A stretch of DNA of 64,000 bases from JASBRS01 sp964496495 (GCA_964496495.1 CAZBZU010000009.1:1-64000), one strand, 5' to 3'. Numbered from the stretch's first letter, positions 9,142-17,014 are shown. The notes: generated from the sequence alone by a model not told the origin. Made by a program: numbers and translations.

Positions 9142-10227
9142 ATGACACACAGCGACGGGCAGGGCGAACGCGGAAGACGGAGCCGCCGGCTGTCGCGCGG
9201 GCGGCGGCGGGCGGCGACGCTGACGTCTCTGGTATGGGTGACGGCCTCGTTGGCCACGCTCTGGGGAGCGGGGGCCGCGGCGCAGGGGGCAGCGGGCGGC
9301 AGCATCGCGGATGCGCAGGTCGTCCCCGCGCGGGTCGTCCCCGCGCCGGGGCTCGTCGTCGGCGGCAGCTACAGCGTCGCGCCTGGGACCACGGTGACGG
9401 GCGACCTCACCGCCGTCGGGGCCACCGTCGCGGTGGATGCCGGCGCCACCCTGGAAGGGAATCTCGTCGTGGTCGGCGGCGCCGCCACCGTGGACGGGTC
9501 CGTCGCAGGAGACGTGCGCGCCTACGGCGGCACCCTCACGCTCGGCGACCGGGCGCGGGTCGGCGGCGACGTCAGCGCCGACTACGCCGCCTTCCGCCAG
9601 GCAGCCGGCGCGATGGTCGCGGGAAGCGTCCACCAGGGCAGGCAGGGGCCGGTGCGTTTGTCACTGCCGGAGTACGTGCGGGCGCCGGCGGTCGCCGCCG
9701 GCCGCGCGGCGGTACCGCGTCACCCCGCCGACATGCTGCTCCGCGCCATCGCCATCGGCCTGCTCGCGTCGCTGGTGATGGCGGCGGTGCCGGCGCGCGT
9801 GCGCCGGGTGCGGGACGCCATGCTCCGGTCACCCTGGCGCATGGGCTTCGACGGCTTGCTGACCGCGATCGTGGCCGTGGTGGTGCTGGCGCTGCTCGCC
9901 GTCACCCTCATCGGCATCCCGCTGACCATCCTGGGCGCCATGCTGGTCTACGCCGCGGTGCTGTTCGGCTGGATCGCCGTTGGCGACGCCGTGGGCGAGT
10001 ACCTCGCCGGCGCCTTCGAGCGGCACTGGAGCGAGGCGCTGCGCGTCGGCATCGGGGCGTTCACGCTGGCGCTGGTGCTGGCCGTCCTGGCATACGTGCC
10101 GGTGTTGGGCGGGCTGCTGGCGCTGCTGCTCAGCCTGGTGGCACTGGGAGCGGTTCGCGCGACCCGCGCCGGCGGGCGGGAGCGCGGTGCCCGGTCCTCG
10201 CCCGGGGCGCGGACCGCCCCCGGGTAG
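9142..10227 (+). CDS. Bactofilin-like (polymer-forming) membrane protein
   Basis: 361-aa envelope protein. After an N-terminal signal or anchor segment (LTSLVWVTASLATLWGAGAA, residues 27-46), residues 75-155 form a right-handed beta-helix of short repeats (GTTVTGDLTAVGATVAV, ATLEGNLVVVGGAATV, SVAGDVRAYGGTLTLG), as in bactofilin/polymer-forming proteins. The C-terminal half has about four membrane helices (MLLRAIAIGLLASLVMAAV, LLTAIVAVVVLALLAVTLIG, MLVYAAVLFGWIAVG, IGAFTLALVLAVLAYVPVL). The architecture matches DUF8173-type membrane proteins thought to act at the cell surface. RBS GGGAGGGGGAGCC. Transcribed alone or with the DUF2953 gene 138 bp downstream. Confidence 0.8.
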   Translation: MTHSDGQGERGRRSRRLSRGRRRAATLTSLVWVTASLATLWGAGAAAQGAAGGSIADAQVVPARVVPAPGLVVGGSYSVAPGTTVTGDLTAVGATVAVDAGATLEGNLVVVGGAATVDGSVAGDVRAYGGTLTLGDRARVGGDVSADYAAFRQAAGAMVAGSVHQGRQGPVRLSLPEYVRAPAVAAGRAAVPRHPADMLLRAIAIGLLASLVMAAVPARVRRVRDAMLRSPWRMGFDGLLTAIVAVVVLALLAVTLIGIPLTILGAMLVYAAVLFGWIAVGDAVGEYLAGAFERHWSEALRVGIGAFTLALVLAVLAYVPVLGGLLALLLSLVALGAVRATRAGGRERGARSSPGARTAPG

Positions 10228-10365
10228 GCCGAGGCCCCGCCGTCTGCTACCGTCGCAGTCGGACTCGCGGGTCGGACTTCCGCCGACCCGCCGACCGGCA
10301 GTGGCCCGCATGCTGGTGAGATGGGCGCCAGGATGGCGCCCGCGCCGAGACCCTGGGGGTAGCCC

Positions 10366-11118
10366 GTGTCGGTTCTGCTGTGGCTAGCGATCGTGGTTGG
10401 CGGCTTGCTGGCGTTGCTGCTGGCGCTGCTGGCATCGCTGCTGCTCGTGCCCGTGGACGTCGATGCCGTGTGGGACGAGGACCGGCGGGTGGTGTCGGTG
10501 GCCGGCCCGGGCTTGCGCCTCAGCTTCGACACCCGCGCCGGCGACGTGGAGCTTCGGCTGCTCTCTCGGCGATTGGGACGCTGGTCGACGGCGCGGTCCG
10601 GGCGCCGCGGGCGCCGCGCTCGACCGCGCCGGCGGCGCGCAGCGCGTCCGTCTCTGCGCAAGCTGTGGGCCGAGCGCCGGCGGCCGCTGCGGGCGCTGCG
10701 GGCGTTCTTCCGCCGTGTTCGGGTGCGCCGGCTCTCGATGGCGGCGAGACTCGCCACGCCCGACCCGGCGTTGACGGGCTGGCTCTCGGGCGCCGCGTTC
10801 GCGGCCCGGGCGGTGGCGCCGGCGGCGGTGAGGCGAGGCGTTCGCCTGACGCCCGACTTCGAGGAGGAGTCCCCGCGCCTGGCGCTCGACGCCTCCGTGC
10901 GCCTGCGTCCGCTGCACGGCGCCATCCTGGCGGTGCGTCTGTGGCGTGTGGCGCGGCGGGCACGGGCGGCGCCCGGCACGGCGAGTCGGCCCGCGCGGGT
11001 GGCGGGGGTCTGGGCGGCGCGGGCGTGGCGGGCGGCGCGGCGTAGGGGGCAGCGCGGGAGCGACAGGCACGATGGTGGCATGGACCGCCCGAGTGGCGGA
11101 GGAAGGGAGCGACCATGA
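10366..11118 (+). CDS. DUF2953 domain protein (YtfI-like)
   Basis: 250-aa protein with one N-terminal membrane helix (LLWLAIVVGGLLALLLALLA), a short beta region (GPGLRLSFDTRAGDVELRLL) and the DUF2953 core: a basic linker, then ATPDPALTGWLSGAAFAARA and VRLTPDFEEESPRLALDASV. The start is GTG with GGGGGTAGCCC upstream. Its last bases overlap the start of the YtfJ gene (ATGA), and this DUF2953-YtfJ pairing is also found in Bacillus (ytfI-ytfJ). The C-terminal 60 residues are arginine- and alanine-rich low complexity and may be poorly conserved. Function unknown; probably membrane-anchored and acting with YtfJ. Confidence 0.75.
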   Translation: MSVLLWLAIVVGGLLALLLALLASLLLVPVDVDAVWDEDRRVVSVAGPGLRLSFDTRAGDVELRLLSRRLGRWSTARSGRRGRRARPRRRRAARPSLRKLWAERRRPLRALRAFFRRVRVRRLSMAARLATPDPALTGWLSGAAFAARAVAPAAVRRGVRLTPDFEEESPRLALDASVRLRPLHGAILAVRLWRVARRARAAPGTASRPARVAGVWAARAWRAARRRGQRGSDRHDGGMDRPSGGGRERP

Positions 11119-11543
11119 GCGTTCAGGACCTCATGAAGACATTGGTGGACGAGATCAGCACCATCGCCAGGACAGAGACGATGGTCGGCGAGGCGCTGCA
11201 GGTCGGCGACAACACCGTCATCCCCATCTCCAAGGTGACGGTCGGCTTCGGCGGCGGAAGCGGTGAAGGTGAGGGAGGCGCCGACGAGAAGACGAGCGGC
11301 AAGGGGTCCGGTGGCGGTGGCGGTGGCGGGGTCAAGGTGGAGCCTGCCGCCTTCATCGTGGTGCACGGCGGCGAGCTCTCCATCCTGGCGGCGCCCGGCA
11401 AGAAGGGCGGCCTCAGCGAGATGTTCGAGCGCGTGCCCGACCTCATCGAGAAGATCACCGCGGCCCAGGGCAAGGCCCGAGGCAAGGGCAAAGGCGCCGA
11501 GGCGAAAGGCGAGGCCAAGGAGGCGGGCGCGGGCGAGGACTGA
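11115..11543 (+). CDS. ytfJ: YtfJ/GerW-family protein
   Basis: 142-aa protein of the family annotated as sporulation protein YtfJ or GerW. The family signature is plain: DLMKTLVDEISTIARTETMV, GDNTVIPISKVTVGFGGGSG, a glycine-rich linker with a run of eight glycines, VKVEPAAFIVVHGGELSILA, and VPDLIEKITA. The last 30 residues are a Lys/Ala/Glu-rich tail. RBS GGAGGAAGGGAGCGACC before ATG. In Bacillus the protein is linked to spore germination, but homologues are widespread in non-sporulating bacteria with unknown function. Co-translated with the DUF2953 gene. A strong hairpin follows at 11578. Confidence 0.88.
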   Translation: MSVQDLMKTLVDEISTIARTETMVGEALQVGDNTVIPISKVTVGFGGGSGEGEGGADEKTSGKGSGGGGGGGVKVEPAAFIVVHGGELSILAAPGKKGGLSEMFERVPDLIEKITAAQGKARGKGKGAEAKGEAKEAGAGED

Positions 11544-11577
11544 GCGGGCGAGGGCTGAGCGGCTGCGGCGGGCGCCA

Positions 11578-11607
11578 GCGGGGCGCCCACGCGTGGGCGC
11601 GCCCCGC
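11578..11607 (+). terminator. Hairpin downstream of ytfJ
   Basis: Stem GCGGGGC (11578-11584)/GCCCCGC (11601-11607) enclosing a further palindrome GCCCACGCGTGGGC (11585-11598). It lies 35 bp after the ytfJ stop. There is no U-tract, so it is either a weak intrinsic terminator or a 3' stabiliser. Confidence 0.5.
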
Positions 11608-11795
11608 AGCGCTCGCCCGTCGTAAGCCGTTCCAGGACGGACGACACCGGCGGTCACGAGAGGACATTCGCCCCTGGCGGCGTCGGCGCCGGGCGGATGA
11701 CCATGCCGCATGGCCTGGCTGGCCGGGGCTGGCGCCTCGCATCTCGAAGGTCGCGCCGCAAAGAGCCACTGGCGCGAACCGCATGGGGGGCGGCG

Positions 11796-12224
11796 GTGAG
11801 CGGTGGTGGCGGCGTGCGACCGGCCGGGGGTGGCGGCTTGCGCTATCCCGGCGCGATCGGCACCTTCTACCTGGGGCTGCTGGCGCTCCTGCTGATCGAG
11901 CAGTTCGTCATCCGGGTGCCGCCGCGCGGCTACCTCGACGTGGCCATCCTCTTCGCGGTCGCCAACGTGGTGCTGGCGCTGCAGCGCGCCCGCGCCGGGA
12001 TCAAGGCGCACGGCACGCTGCGCGGTGCGGTGCTGGGGGTGCTGCCCGTGGCGCTGGTAGGGACGGCCGTCGGAGCGGCCATCGTGCTGGCCGCCGACTC
12101 CGAGCCCACCACGCTGGCCGTCGTGGCGGGAAGTCTGTTGTTCCTGGTGGTCTTCATCATCGCCACCGCCGGCTGGCAGTACGTGCGGGCCCAAGCGAGC
12201 GGGTCGATCGGACACGACGACTGA
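11796..12224 (+). CDS. Small membrane protein, unknown function
   Basis: About 142 aa. After a glycine-rich start come four hydrophobic segments: IGTFYLGLLALLLIEQFVI, YLDVAILFAVANVVLAL, GAVLGVLPVALVGTAVGAAI and LAVVAGSLLFLVVFIIATAG. I place the start at GTG 11796, 5 nt after a GGGGGG run; an ATG at 11697 in the same frame would add 33 arginine-rich residues that do not look like protein. I do not recognise the family. It stands alone between the ytfJ hairpin and the peptide transporter promoter. Confidence 0.6.
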   Translation: MSGGGGVRPAGGGGLRYPGAIGTFYLGLLALLLIEQFVIRVPPRGYLDVAILFAVANVVLALQRARAGIKAHGTLRGAVLGVLPVALVGTAVGAAIVLAADSEPTTLAVVAGSLLFLVVFIIATAGWQYVRAQASGSIGHDD

Positions 12225-12262
12225 GCGCCTGACCGCTGACAGGCGGCTGGCCGCCGTTCGAG

Positions 12263-12291
12263 TTGACCGGCCCCGCAGGCCGCCATATCAT
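12263..12291 (+). promoter_or_regulatory. Sigma-70-type promoter for the peptide importer genes
   Basis: TTGACC (12263-12268), 17-bp spacer, TATCAT (12286-12291), 14 nt before the ATG of the DppB-like gene. No Shine-Dalgarno sequence lies in the short leader, so the mRNA would have a very short 5' UTR of about 8 nt. Confidence 0.7.
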
Positions 12292-12305
12292 GCACCGAGT
12301 TTCGG

Positions 12306-13325
12306 ATGGGACTACTTCGCTACGCACTGACCCGCGTCCTGTTGACGATCCCCATGGTGCTGATCCTGCTGACCGTGGTCTTCCTGGTGCTGCACGTCAT
12401 GCCGGGGAACCCGGTGCTGGTCATCCTGGGCGGTCGCAACGTGCCACTGTCGCTGATCCACGAGTACGAGCACCGGCTCGGATTCGATCAGCCCATCTAC
12501 GTCCAGTACATCAAGTATCTCTGGGGCGTGATCCACGGGAACCTCGGCGACTCCTTCTCGTCCGGCATGACGGTCACCTCGCAGATCGCGCTGCACCTGC
12601 CGGCGACGTTGGAGCTGTCGTTCTCCGGGTTGTTCATCGCCGCGCTGATCGGCGTGTCCACCGGCGTGTGGGCCGCCCTCCGGCAGGGCGGCATCACCGA
12701 CCAGGTGCTGCGCTTCACGCACATCGGCACCTACGCCATCCCCATCTTCTGGAGCGGCCTGATGCTCCAGATGCTGTTCGGCGTCTTCCTGAAGTGGTTC
12801 CCCACCGGCCTTCAGCTGAACCCCGTGGACGCCGCCTTCTTCCAGCCCATCACCGGGTTCGTGTTGCTGGACACCCTGCTGCGCGGTAACTTCGCGCTTT
12901 TCGGGGAGGCAGCGCTGCACCTGCTGCTGCCGGCCTTCACCCTGGGCCTGGCGCTGTCCGGCCTGGTCGGCCGCGTGACGCGCGCCGCCCTCATCGAGGT
13001 GCTCGACCTCGACTACGTGCGCACGGCCAGGTCGAAGGGTCTGCCGGGACGGGTTACGGTGCTCAAGCACGCGCTGCGCAACGCCCTCATCCCCATCATC
13101 ACGGTGGTCGGCATCCAGTTCGCCATCCTCATGGGCGGGGCCGTGCTCACCGAGGCGGTGTTCAGCTGGCCGGGCATCGGCAGCTTCCTGCTTCAGAGCA
13201 TCAAGGCGCGCGACTTCAACGCCATCCAGGGCACGGTGGTCGTCATCGCCGTGCTCATCGCGACGGTGAACCTGGTCGTCGACATCTTCTACGCCCTGAT
13301 CGACCCCCGGGTGAGGTTCAGCTGA
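12306..13325 (+). CDS. ABC transporter permease, DppB type
   Basis: 339-aa inner-membrane permease of a dipeptide/oligopeptide or related importer. It starts MGLLRYALTRVLLTIPMVLI, as DppB/OppB proteins do, continues with VLHVMPGNPVLVILGG and the periplasmic LGFDQPIYVQYIKYLWGVIH loop, and has the DppB EAA loop DYVRTARSKGLPGRVTVLKH. The end ALIDPRVRFS is characteristic. Preceded by a good promoter at 12263; no Shine-Dalgarno is visible. It overlaps the DppC gene by one base. No DppD/DppF ATPase genes are present in the window, so the ATPases must be encoded elsewhere. Confidence 0.93.
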   Translation: MGLLRYALTRVLLTIPMVLILLTVVFLVLHVMPGNPVLVILGGRNVPLSLIHEYEHRLGFDQPIYVQYIKYLWGVIHGNLGDSFSSGMTVTSQIALHLPATLELSFSGLFIAALIGVSTGVWAALRQGGITDQVLRFTHIGTYAIPIFWSGLMLQMLFGVFLKWFPTGLQLNPVDAAFFQPITGFVLLDTLLRGNFALFGEAALHLLLPAFTLGLALSGLVGRVTRAALIEVLDLDYVRTARSKGLPGRVTVLKHALRNALIPIITVVGIQFAILMGGAVLTEAVFSWPGIGSFLLQSIKARDFNAIQGTVVVIAVLIATVNLVVDIFYALIDPRVRFS

Positions 13326-14182
13326 TGGTCGACGCGCCGCGAGGCAGCCGCGTGGTGGTGGCGCCGTTGAGGACGTGGTTGGGCCGGCGCCGGGTGCTGG
13401 CAGCGGGCATCGTGCTCATCGGCCTGGTGGTGCTCGTCACCTTGCTGGCGCCTCTGTTCGCGCCCTACAGCCCCACCGCGCCGGGCGCGGACCGGCTGGT
13501 GCCGCCGGGGGCGGCGCACTGGTTCGGGACCGACCAGCTGCGCCGCGACGTGCTGTCGCGGGTCATCTACGGCGGGCGCATCCCCCTGGAGGTGGCGTTC
13601 TCCTCCACGCTGCTGTCGCTCGTCGTCGGGGCCAGCCTGGGGTGGATCTCCGGCTACGCCGGCGGGCGGCTCGATCGCACGCTGTCGCTGGTGATGGACG
13701 CGCTCTACTCCTTCCCCGCGCTGATCCTGGCGATCACCATCGTGGCGATGCTGGGGCCGGGCGTGCTCAACATGGTCGCTGCCATCGCCATCGTGTACAT
13801 CCCCACCTACTTCCGGGTGGCGCGGGGGCAGACGCTGAGGGTGCGGGAAGAGGCCTACGTCGAGGCCGCGCAGGCGCTCGGCGCTCGCGCCGTGCGAACG
13901 CTGCGGCTGCACATCGCCCCCAACACCCTCAACGCGCTCTTGGCGATCGTGTCGTTCAACATCGCCGACGCCATCCTGACCGAGGCGGGCCTGGCCTTCC
14001 TCGGGTTCGGGCTACCGCCGCCCACGCCGGACTGGGGCTTCGACATCCAGAACGGGCAGGCGTTCCTGCAGTCGGGCTACTGGTGGCTGATCACGTTCCC
14101 AGGCATCGCCATCGTCATCACCTCGCTCGGTTTCAACCTGCTCGGCGAGGGCATCGGCGAGGCGGTGGGCCCGACGGGCTGA
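13325..14182 (+). CDS. ABC transporter permease, DppC type
   Basis: 285-aa partner permease. An N-terminal helix (VLAAGIVLIGLVVLVTLLAP) is followed by the family's APLFAPYSPTAPG and HWFGTDQLRRDVLSRVIYGG motifs, the EAA loop EEAYVEAAQALGARAVRTLR, and GLAFLGFGLPPPTPDWG, the DppC hallmark. Its start codon shares one base with the DppB stop (TGATG). It ends 150 bp before the binding-protein gene. Membrane-embedded; forms the translocation channel with the DppB-like subunit. Confidence 0.93.
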   Translation: MVDAPRGSRVVVAPLRTWLGRRRVLAAGIVLIGLVVLVTLLAPLFAPYSPTAPGADRLVPPGAAHWFGTDQLRRDVLSRVIYGGRIPLEVAFSSTLLSLVVGASLGWISGYAGGRLDRTLSLVMDALYSFPALILAITIVAMLGPGVLNMVAAIAIVYIPTYFRVARGQTLRVREEAYVEAAQALGARAVRTLRLHIAPNTLNALLAIVSFNIADAILTEAGLAFLGFGLPPPTPDWGFDIQNGQAFLQSGYWWLITFPGIAIVITSLGFNLLGEGIGEAVGPTG

Positions 14183-14269
14183 CGCCCCGGCTGGGGTGAT
14201 GGCCCGCCCAGGCCGCCGCTGGTCGGCGCCGGCCGCCGGCCATCTACCACGTCAACGCGATCCTCGGAT

Positions 14270-14275
14270 TACAAT
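14270..14275 (+). promoter_or_regulatory. Possible -10 element for the binding-protein gene
   Basis: TACAAT in GGATTACAATG, 58 nt before ATG 14333. No good -35 lies at the expected distance. A separate promoter would explain higher output of the binding protein than of the permeases; weak evidence. Confidence 0.3.
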
Positions 14276-14332
14276 GCCTGTGCCTGTCACAACGAAGGTT
14301 TCAAGGAAGGTCCCAGAAAGGGGGAACACGCA

Positions 14333-15871
14333 ATGCGCTTCCGATGGTTGCTAATCGCCGCGCTAGCCGCGGCCGGCATCGCCTTGGCGCAGAACAACGT
14401 CCTCACGATCGGCACGACCGACTCGGTGACGGAGCTCTCCTCGGCGAACTCCTACGACTTCTTCACCTGGCACATCCTTGCCCAGACCTCCCAGGGCCTG
14501 GTGCGGCTCAAGCCCGGCGGGACCACCATCGAGCCCTCGCTGGCGACGTCCTGGGACATCTCGAGTGACGGCCTCACCTACACCTTCCACCTGCGGCAGG
14601 GTGTGACCTTCACCGACGGATCGGACTTCAATGCCCAGGCCGTGAAGTGGTCCTTCGATCGCGCGTTGAAGCTCGACGGCCCCAAGGGCGCGGTAGGCCT
14701 GATCAAGGGTGATATCAAGAGCATCGCCGCGCCCGACGCCAACACCGTGGTGTTCACGCTGAACCAGCCCGACGCCACCTTCCTGGCGCGCCTGGCGCCG
14801 CCCATTAGCCCGGTCGAGATCATGTCGCCCAAGAGCACCCCTGCCGACAGCTTCGCCAAGGGCAAGTACGCCGGCACCGGGCCGTACAAGCTGGTCTCGT
14901 ACGTTCCCAACCAGCGCGTGGTCCTCGAAGCCTACAAGGGGTACTGGGGCCCGCAGCCCAAGGAACCCCGCGTCATCTACAACATGTACTCCGACGCCTC
15001 CGCGCTGCGCTCGGCGCTGCAGTCCGGCGCTATCGACATCGAGTACCGCAGCGTGAACCCGCAGGACATCAAGAGCCTGTCGAGCAACCCGAGCTTCAAG
15101 GAGGTCAAGCCCTCCGGCTCGCTGAGCATCCGCTACCTGCTGTTCAACGTGACCCAGAAGCCCTTCGACAACCCGCAGGTGCGGCAGGCGATCTCCTACG
15201 CGGTGGACCGCCAGGCGATCGTGGATGACGTCTTCTCCGGCATCAACCAGCCGCTCTACTCGATGGTGCCTCCGGGGATGTGGAGCAGCACCAACGTGTT
15301 CCCGAAGCGTGACCTTGAAAAGGCCAAGCAGCTCCTGACGCAGGCGGGCTACAGCAGCTCCAACCCCTTGGCCATCACGCTGTGGTACCCGACCGGCCAC
15401 TACGGCTCGACCGAGCCCGACGTGGCGGCGGTGCTCAAGACCAGCCTCGAGCAGACCGGCATGATCAAGCTGACCCTGTCCGCGCTCGACTGGGGCACCT
15501 ACACCACGCGCATGTCGCAGAGCGCGCTGGGCTTCTTCACGCTCGGTTGGTACCCAGACTTCATCGACCCCGACAACTTCCTGGCACCCTGGCTCACGGA
15601 CTCGACCAAGAGCCTGGGGACCTTCTGGGATCAGGCGCCCGACTTCGCGCAGTACAAGCAGCTCATCACCAAGGCGCGCGAGGCGACCGACCAGAGCGCG
15701 CGCGCGGGCTTCTACGAGCAGGTGCAGAAGCTGAGCGCCACCGACGTTCCGTTCATCCCGTTGTGGCAGAACTTCGGGCAGCTCATCGCCTTCACCAAGC
15801 CCAACGTGTCCGGCATGGTCATCGACCCGGCCGGCGACTGGCTGGTGGACAGCGTGTCGCTGTCGCAGTGA
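14333..15871 (+). CDS. Peptide-type solute-binding protein (SBP family 5)
   Basis: 512-aa extracytoplasmic binding protein for the DppBC permeases. Signal peptide MRFRWLLIAALAAAGIALAQ with cleavage after ALA, no lipobox. Family 5 features follow: IEPSLATSWDISSDGLTYTF (residues about 66-85), HLRQGVTFTDGSDFNAQAVK, the AGTGPYKLVSY motif, and DNPQVRQAISYAVDRQAIV around residue 280. RBS AGAAAGGGGGAACACGCA. Possible ligands include peptides, nickel or oligosaccharides, which the family as a whole covers. Transcription probably stops at the perfect hairpin at 15904. Confidence 0.93.
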   Translation: MRFRWLLIAALAAAGIALAQNNVLTIGTTDSVTELSSANSYDFFTWHILAQTSQGLVRLKPGGTTIEPSLATSWDISSDGLTYTFHLRQGVTFTDGSDFNAQAVKWSFDRALKLDGPKGAVGLIKGDIKSIAAPDANTVVFTLNQPDATFLARLAPPISPVEIMSPKSTPADSFAKGKYAGTGPYKLVSYVPNQRVVLEAYKGYWGPQPKEPRVIYNMYSDASALRSALQSGAIDIEYRSVNPQDIKSLSSNPSFKEVKPSGSLSIRYLLFNVTQKPFDNPQVRQAISYAVDRQAIVDDVFSGINQPLYSMVPPGMWSSTNVFPKRDLEKAKQLLTQAGYSSSNPLAITLWYPTGHYGSTEPDVAAVLKTSLEQTGMIKLTLSALDWGTYTTRMSQSALGFFTLGWYPDFIDPDNFLAPWLTDSTKSLGTFWDQAPDFAQYKQLITKAREATDQSARAGFYEQVQKLSATDVPFIPLWQNFGQLIAFTKPNVSGMVIDPAGDWLVDSVSLSQ

Positions 15872-15903
15872 TGGCGCAGTAGCGCCTTCGCGCTGAGTTG
15901 ACT

Positions 15904-15936
15904 CCGCCGGGCGGCCGCGACGCGGCCGCCCGGCGG
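15904..15936 (+). terminator. Terminator-like hairpin after the binding-protein gene
   Basis: Perfect 15-bp arms CCGCCGGGCGGCCGC (15904-15918) and GCGGCCGCCCGGCGG (15922-15936) around GAC, 33 bp after the stop. It is followed by TCGTCTGG, so the U-tract is poor. It lies between convergent genes. Confidence 0.7.
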
Positions 15937-15972
15937 TCGTCTGGGCCGCCGGCGCTAGCCCGAGATAGCGAG

Positions 15973-16000
15973 CGGCGCCCGGCTCGAAGGCCGGGCGCCG
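15973..16000 (-). terminator. Terminator-like hairpin for the cold-shock gene
   Basis: CGGCGCCCGGC (15973-15983), loop TCGAAG, GCCGGGCGCCG (15990-16000). It lies 21 bp after the stop of the minus-strand cold-shock gene and can act on either strand. Confidence 0.65.
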
Positions 16001-16021
16001 CACCGTGTACTGGCTTCAGAC

Positions 16022-16261
16022 TCAGTAGCGCTGAGCGCGTCCTCCGGCAGGGGCCGCGCTGGTCACCACGACATTGGCGGCCTGCAGGCCCTTCTTGCCC
16101 TGCTCGACGTCGAAGTCGACTTCGTCCCCTTCGTTGAGATTGCGGAAGCCTTCCCCCTGGATCGCAGAGAAGTGGACGAACACGTCCGGCCCGCCGTCGC
16201 CCTGCTCGATGAACCCGTAGCCCTTTTCAGCGCTGAACCACTTGACTCTTCCACTTGCCAT
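16022..16261 (-). CDS. csp: Cold-shock domain protein
   Basis: 79-aa nucleic-acid-binding OB-fold protein. RNP1 is KGYGFIEQ (about residues 14-21) and RNP2 is VFVHFSAI, with the usual MASGRVKWFSAEKG start and GPQAANV-like end (KGLQAANVVVTS). The start is ATG 16261, with AAGGTAG upstream; an upstream in-frame start would add 19 non-family residues. RNA chaperone, cytoplasmic. The 5' region contains two small inverted repeats (16279-16295 and 16309-16322) that could form leader hairpins, as known for cold-shock mRNAs; that regulation is only inferred. Confidence 0.95.
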   Translation of the reverse strand: MASGRVKWFSAEKGYGFIEQGDGGPDVFVHFSAIQGEGFRNLNEGDEVDFDVEQGKKGLQAANVVVTSAAPAGGRAQRY

Positions 16262-16446
16262 GTTTCTACCTTCACCCAACTGCCTCTCTACAAGAGGCCC
16301 ACAGATTTCCGGGCTCACGCCCGTGTTACGAAAAATCTTCCCAGAGTTTTCGGAACAGCTGCAGTCTACGCGATGGGGGCGAGAAACTCAAGTCTCACAG
16401 GTGACCGGGGCCGGTTGGGGACGCCTTGCGGCGAAGGTGAGGACGC

Positions 16447-16726
16447 TTCCGGCGCCGCGCCTGGGTCTGGACCCGCGCCTGGGTCTGGACCCGCGCCTGG
16501 GNNNNNNNNNNNNNNNNNNNNNNNNNNNNNNNNNNNNNNNNNNNNNNNNNNNNNNNNNNNNNNNNNNNNNNNNNNNNNNNNNNNNNNNNNNNNNNNNNNN
16601 NTTCCGGCGCCGCGCCTGGGTCTGGACCCGCGCCTGGGTCTGGACCCGCGCCTGGGCCTGGACCCGCGCCTGGGCCTGGACCCGCGCCTGGGCCAGCACC
16701 CGCGCCTGGGCCAGCACCCGGACCCG
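16447..16726. repeat. 18-bp minisatellite interrupted by a scaffold gap
   Basis: Tandem copies of an 18-bp unit (GCGCCTGGGTCTGGACCC with TCT/CCT and GGCCAGCACCC variants): about three before the gap and seven after it. All three plus frames are open across it and would give six-residue repeats such as RLGLDP, but no start with a ribosome site and no codon bias support a gene. Together with 16262-16446 and 16727-17014 this fills 750 bp without a gene. Confidence 0.85.
16502..16601. other. Assembly gap of 100 N
   Basis: Fixed-length gap inside the 18-bp minisatellite. The 55 bases before it (16447-16501) are identical to the 55 bases after it (16602-16656), so the joined contigs probably overlap and the true distance is unknown and may be negative. 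Confidence 0.95.
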
Positions 16727-16741
16727 GACCCCTGTGTACGC

Positions 16742-16786
16742 CCCCTATGGATGATCCAGATCGCCTGCCGTCACGTAGAGCTAGGC
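16742..16786 (+). repeat. Left arm of a perfect 45-bp inverted repeat
   Basis: These 45 bases (from CCCCTATGGATGATCC to AGAGCTAGGC) are the exact reverse complement of 18062-18106. Weaker similarity (about 60 percent by eye) continues inward for some 80 bp, and a few bases outward. The arms enclose 1,275 bp holding one nucleotidyltransferase gene. Confidence 0.9.
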
Positions 16787-16831
16787 CGGTGACTGCCGAT
16801 GGCGTGCTGGACGAGGGTACGGCGATCGCAC

Positions 16832-16864
16832 TGGTGGGCTCGAGCCCACGACCTCACGGTTCGG
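16832..16864 (-). pseudogene. tRNA-like 3' fragment (Arg-CCG-like)
   Basis: The minus strand reads CCGAACCGTGAGGTCG followed by GTGGGCTCGAGCCCAC, which resembles the anticodon-loop 3' side, variable loop and T-arm of a bacterial tRNA-Arg(CCG). The T-loop is one base short (CTCGAG) and neither an anticodon stem nor an acceptor stem can be drawn, so it is not a functional tRNA. It may be an old integration scar or coincidence. Confidence 0.3.
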
Positions 16865-17014
16865 GAGAAGTGTCGACGATGCCGTCCACGACGTGTGTCC
16901 GGCAGGGCGGGTGCGACGCACGGCGGCGCGCGGCGCCGCTAGGGCGTGGCGGCTGCCGTCGCGCGCCGCCGGGCGCCACGAGGTGCCGCCACCCCAGAGA
17001 GTGCGGCGCGCCCC

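Noticed and set aside
15904..16000. Pair of hairpins as a mobile repeat element
   Set aside because: They lie exactly between two convergent genes and act most simply as their terminators.
16447..16726. CRISPR-like array
   Set aside because: The 18-bp units are directly adjacent with no spacers, so this is a minisatellite; no cas genes are present.
16388..16792. Repeat-peptide gene (RLGLDP or APGSGP repeats)
   Set aside because: All frames are open through the repeat on both strands, there is no ribosome site, and the centre is an artificial gap.
16832..16864. Functional tRNA gene
   Set aside because: The T-loop is one base short and no acceptor or anticodon stem pairs; kept only as a possible remnant.
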